Below are positions 6,314 to 6,792 of a DNA stretch of 6,792 bases, piece after piece (position 1 is the first letter of the stretch; each line of letters starts with the position of its first letter). Both the position numbers and the translations under genes were made by a program. The stretch is from Methanoregulaceae archaeon. Its GTDB lineage: Archaea; Halobacteriota; Methanomicrobia; Methanomicrobiales; Methanospirillaceae. The notes under the pieces are model-generated. The model made no database searches, had not been told where the DNA came from, and saw nothing but the letters and a program-made list of their open reading frames with translations. The stretch covers positions 1 through 6,792 of the forward strand of contig JAJRBV010000082.1 of NCBI GenBank assembly GCA_028679275.1, read 5' to 3'.

Positions 6314-6450
6314 TTTCATCATTTTTTCGACCGGACGGCGGTCTTAGGGGTTTTCATATGAACGTGGTCTCCTGTACTTTCATCCTTTATTTTCGACTGG
6401 ACGGCGTTTTTGAAGCTTATTCGAGCGAGTCTTCTGTACTTTCATCCTCC
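6314..6450. repeat. Imperfect tandem repeat, about 63-nt unit
   Basis: Unit 1 (6314-6377, 64 nt) and unit 2 (6378-6439, 62 nt) both begin TTTCATC, continue with a T-rich tract and a CGAC(C/T)GGACGGCG block, diverge in the middle, and end in GTCT(C/T)CTGTAC. A third, truncated start (TTTCATCCTCC) follows at 6440-6450. Unit 1 also holds a GACCG-GACGG-CGGTC stem-loop that is degraded in unit 2. The layout is not coding. It could be a duplicated terminator, a family of dispersed intergenic repeats, or a decayed short array. Confidence 0.65.
6322..6327 (+). terminator. T-rich terminator of the sod-ferredoxin operon
   Basis: Six T residues in the first repeat unit, about 60 nt past the ferredoxin stop, would suit archaeal oligo-T termination. 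The second unit offers further T tracts (6385-6393 and 6407-6411), so the repeat may act as a tandem terminator. No strong hairpin directly precedes the tract. Confidence 0.4.
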
Positions 6451-6531
6451 ATGTATGGTTCTCAACGGGAATTATGTGATATTTCACCCGCTGCGCTCCT
6501 TCTAACAAATCGATTCCGCAGGCAACCCTGT

Positions 6532-6549
6532 AATACTATATCCGGATAT
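6532..6549 (+). promoter_or_regulatory. Promoter-like AT box with a 12-bp palindrome
   Basis: AATACTATAT (6532-6541) resembles an archaeal TATA element and overlaps the perfect palindrome ATATCCGGATAT (6538-6549). Initiation about 25 bp further on, near 6562, would give a leader of about 65 nt before the GTG at 6629. The overlap suggests a repressor could compete with TBP here; this is inference. Confidence 0.4.
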
Positions 6550-6552
6550 TTT

Positions 6553-6569
6553 GTTTCATAATCTGAAAC
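6553..6569. repeat. Inverted repeat GTTTCA-N5-TGAAAC
   Basis: Perfect 6-bp arms (6553-6558 and 6564-6569) flank a 5-nt spacer. It lies at the predicted transcription start of the last gene, a usual place for an archaeal operator. A further GAAAC follows at about 6574-6578. Confidence 0.45.
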
Positions 6570-6615
6570 GACACGAAACCTATTTGCCGATCAACAGACA
6601 CCACTCCCCCGTTGG

Positions 6616-6621
6616 AGGAGG
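6616..6621 (+). promoter_or_regulatory. Ribosome binding site for the GTG-started gene
   Basis: AGGAGG ends 7 nt before the GTG at 6629. This strong site is the main reason for choosing the GTG over the in-frame ATG at 6650. Confidence 0.7.
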
Positions 6622-6628
6622 CCAGAAA

Positions 6629-6792
6629 GTGGACCCAAAAACCCTGGAGATGTTGAAAAAGGCTGAAAGAGAACACAACATCCGGATAGAAACGCACGAA
6701 TCCTATGAGCACCCTTCGTTCTGGGAAGTGACAGTCTGGATGACCCTCGCGGCAGGATACGAGAAGATAACGGGCAAGGCAAGTCTTCCCCG
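6629..6792 (+). CDS. Protein of unknown function (3' truncated)
   Basis: A GTG-started frame stays open to the window end: 54 codons plus two bases. It follows an AGGAGG site and a promoter-like region. The peptide begins MDPKTLEMLKKAEREHNI (initiator read as Met), a charged amphipathic helix, then HPSFWEVTVWMTLAAGYEKI, which mixes aromatic and hydrophobic residues. There is no cysteine, signal peptide or clear membrane segment in the visible part. I do not recognise a family. Codon use resembles the neighbours, so it looks like a native gene. Its own promoter and possible operator suggest it is regulated separately from the upstream redox cassette. Confidence 0.7.
   Translation, partial: MDPKTLEMLKKAEREHNIRIETHESYEHPSFWEVTVWMTLAAGYEKITGKASLP

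Larger units (their letters stand above)
6262..6628. other. 367-bp intergenic region with repeats, palindromes and a promoter-like box
   Basis: This region is visibly richer in A+T than the flanking genes. In order it contains overlapping palindromes (6263-6280), a tandem imperfect repeat with T-rich tracts (6314-6450), a promoter-like AT box and a 12-bp palindrome (6532-6549), an inverted repeat (6553-6569) and a ribosome binding site. An 88-codon frame at 6295-6561 runs through the repeat but has no ribosome binding site and no recognisable family. Confidence 0.6.

Noticed and set aside
6314..6450. CRISPR array
   Set aside because: Only two full units with visibly diverged repeats, no exact repeat over 20 nt and no cas gene in the window; kept as a generic repeat.
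6295..6561. 88-codon plus-strand frame in the intergenic region after ferredoxin
   Set aside because: No ribosome binding site, no family likeness, and it is made largely of the tandem repeat and promoter-like sequence.

Overview
The window reads as chromosomal DNA of a methanogenic archaeon, most likely of the Methanomicrobiales. The main lineage evidence is a clear DUF2115 (UPF0305) protein, a family found mainly in methanogens. Also consistent are an archaeal-style superoxide dismutase, a single-cluster ferredoxin, purine-rich Shine-Dalgarno sites, TATA-like AT boxes and oligo-T terminators instead of bacterial -35/-10 elements. The order-level assignment is an inference. No rRNA, tRNA, insertion sequence or convincing CRISPR array is visible.

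Left part (1-4618). A plus-strand gene entering from the left encodes the end of a UvrD/RecB-type helicase-nuclease: helicase motif VI followed by a RecB-family PD-(D/E)XK nuclease domain. Its stop overlaps by 4 bp the stop of a minus-strand gene for a winged-helix protein of the AlkZ-like (HTH_42) family, which carries a Q-A-Q motif. Going right on the minus strand come a VOC-fold (glyoxalase-like) protein, a protein made of two fused AHSA1/SRPBCC domains, and DUF2115. The AHSA1 gene has a good TATA box and ribosome binding site, and probably heads a short transcript that includes the VOC gene.

Right part (4619-6261). A 223-bp divergent intergenic region separates DUF2115 from a compact plus-strand cassette: Fe/Mn superoxide dismutase, rubredoxin (58 aa), a YeaO-like DUF488 protein and a small [4Fe-4S]-type ferredoxin. 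The last three are joined by ATGA stop/start overlaps and the dismutase lies 27 bp upstream. This looks like one operon for oxidative stress or redox chemistry, putting the uncharacterised DUF488 protein between two small iron electron carriers.

Far right (6262-6792). A 367-bp non-coding stretch holds overlapping palindromes right after the ferredoxin stop, a roughly 63-nt imperfect tandem repeat with T-rich tracts (a plausible tandem terminator or a degenerate intergenic repeat), and a promoter-like AT box combined with two inverted repeats. It precedes a GTG-started gene of unknown function that runs off the window.

The best candidates for a second look are the SOD-rubredoxin-DUF488-ferredoxin cassette, the ~63-nt repeat, and the operator-like inverted repeats before the last gene.
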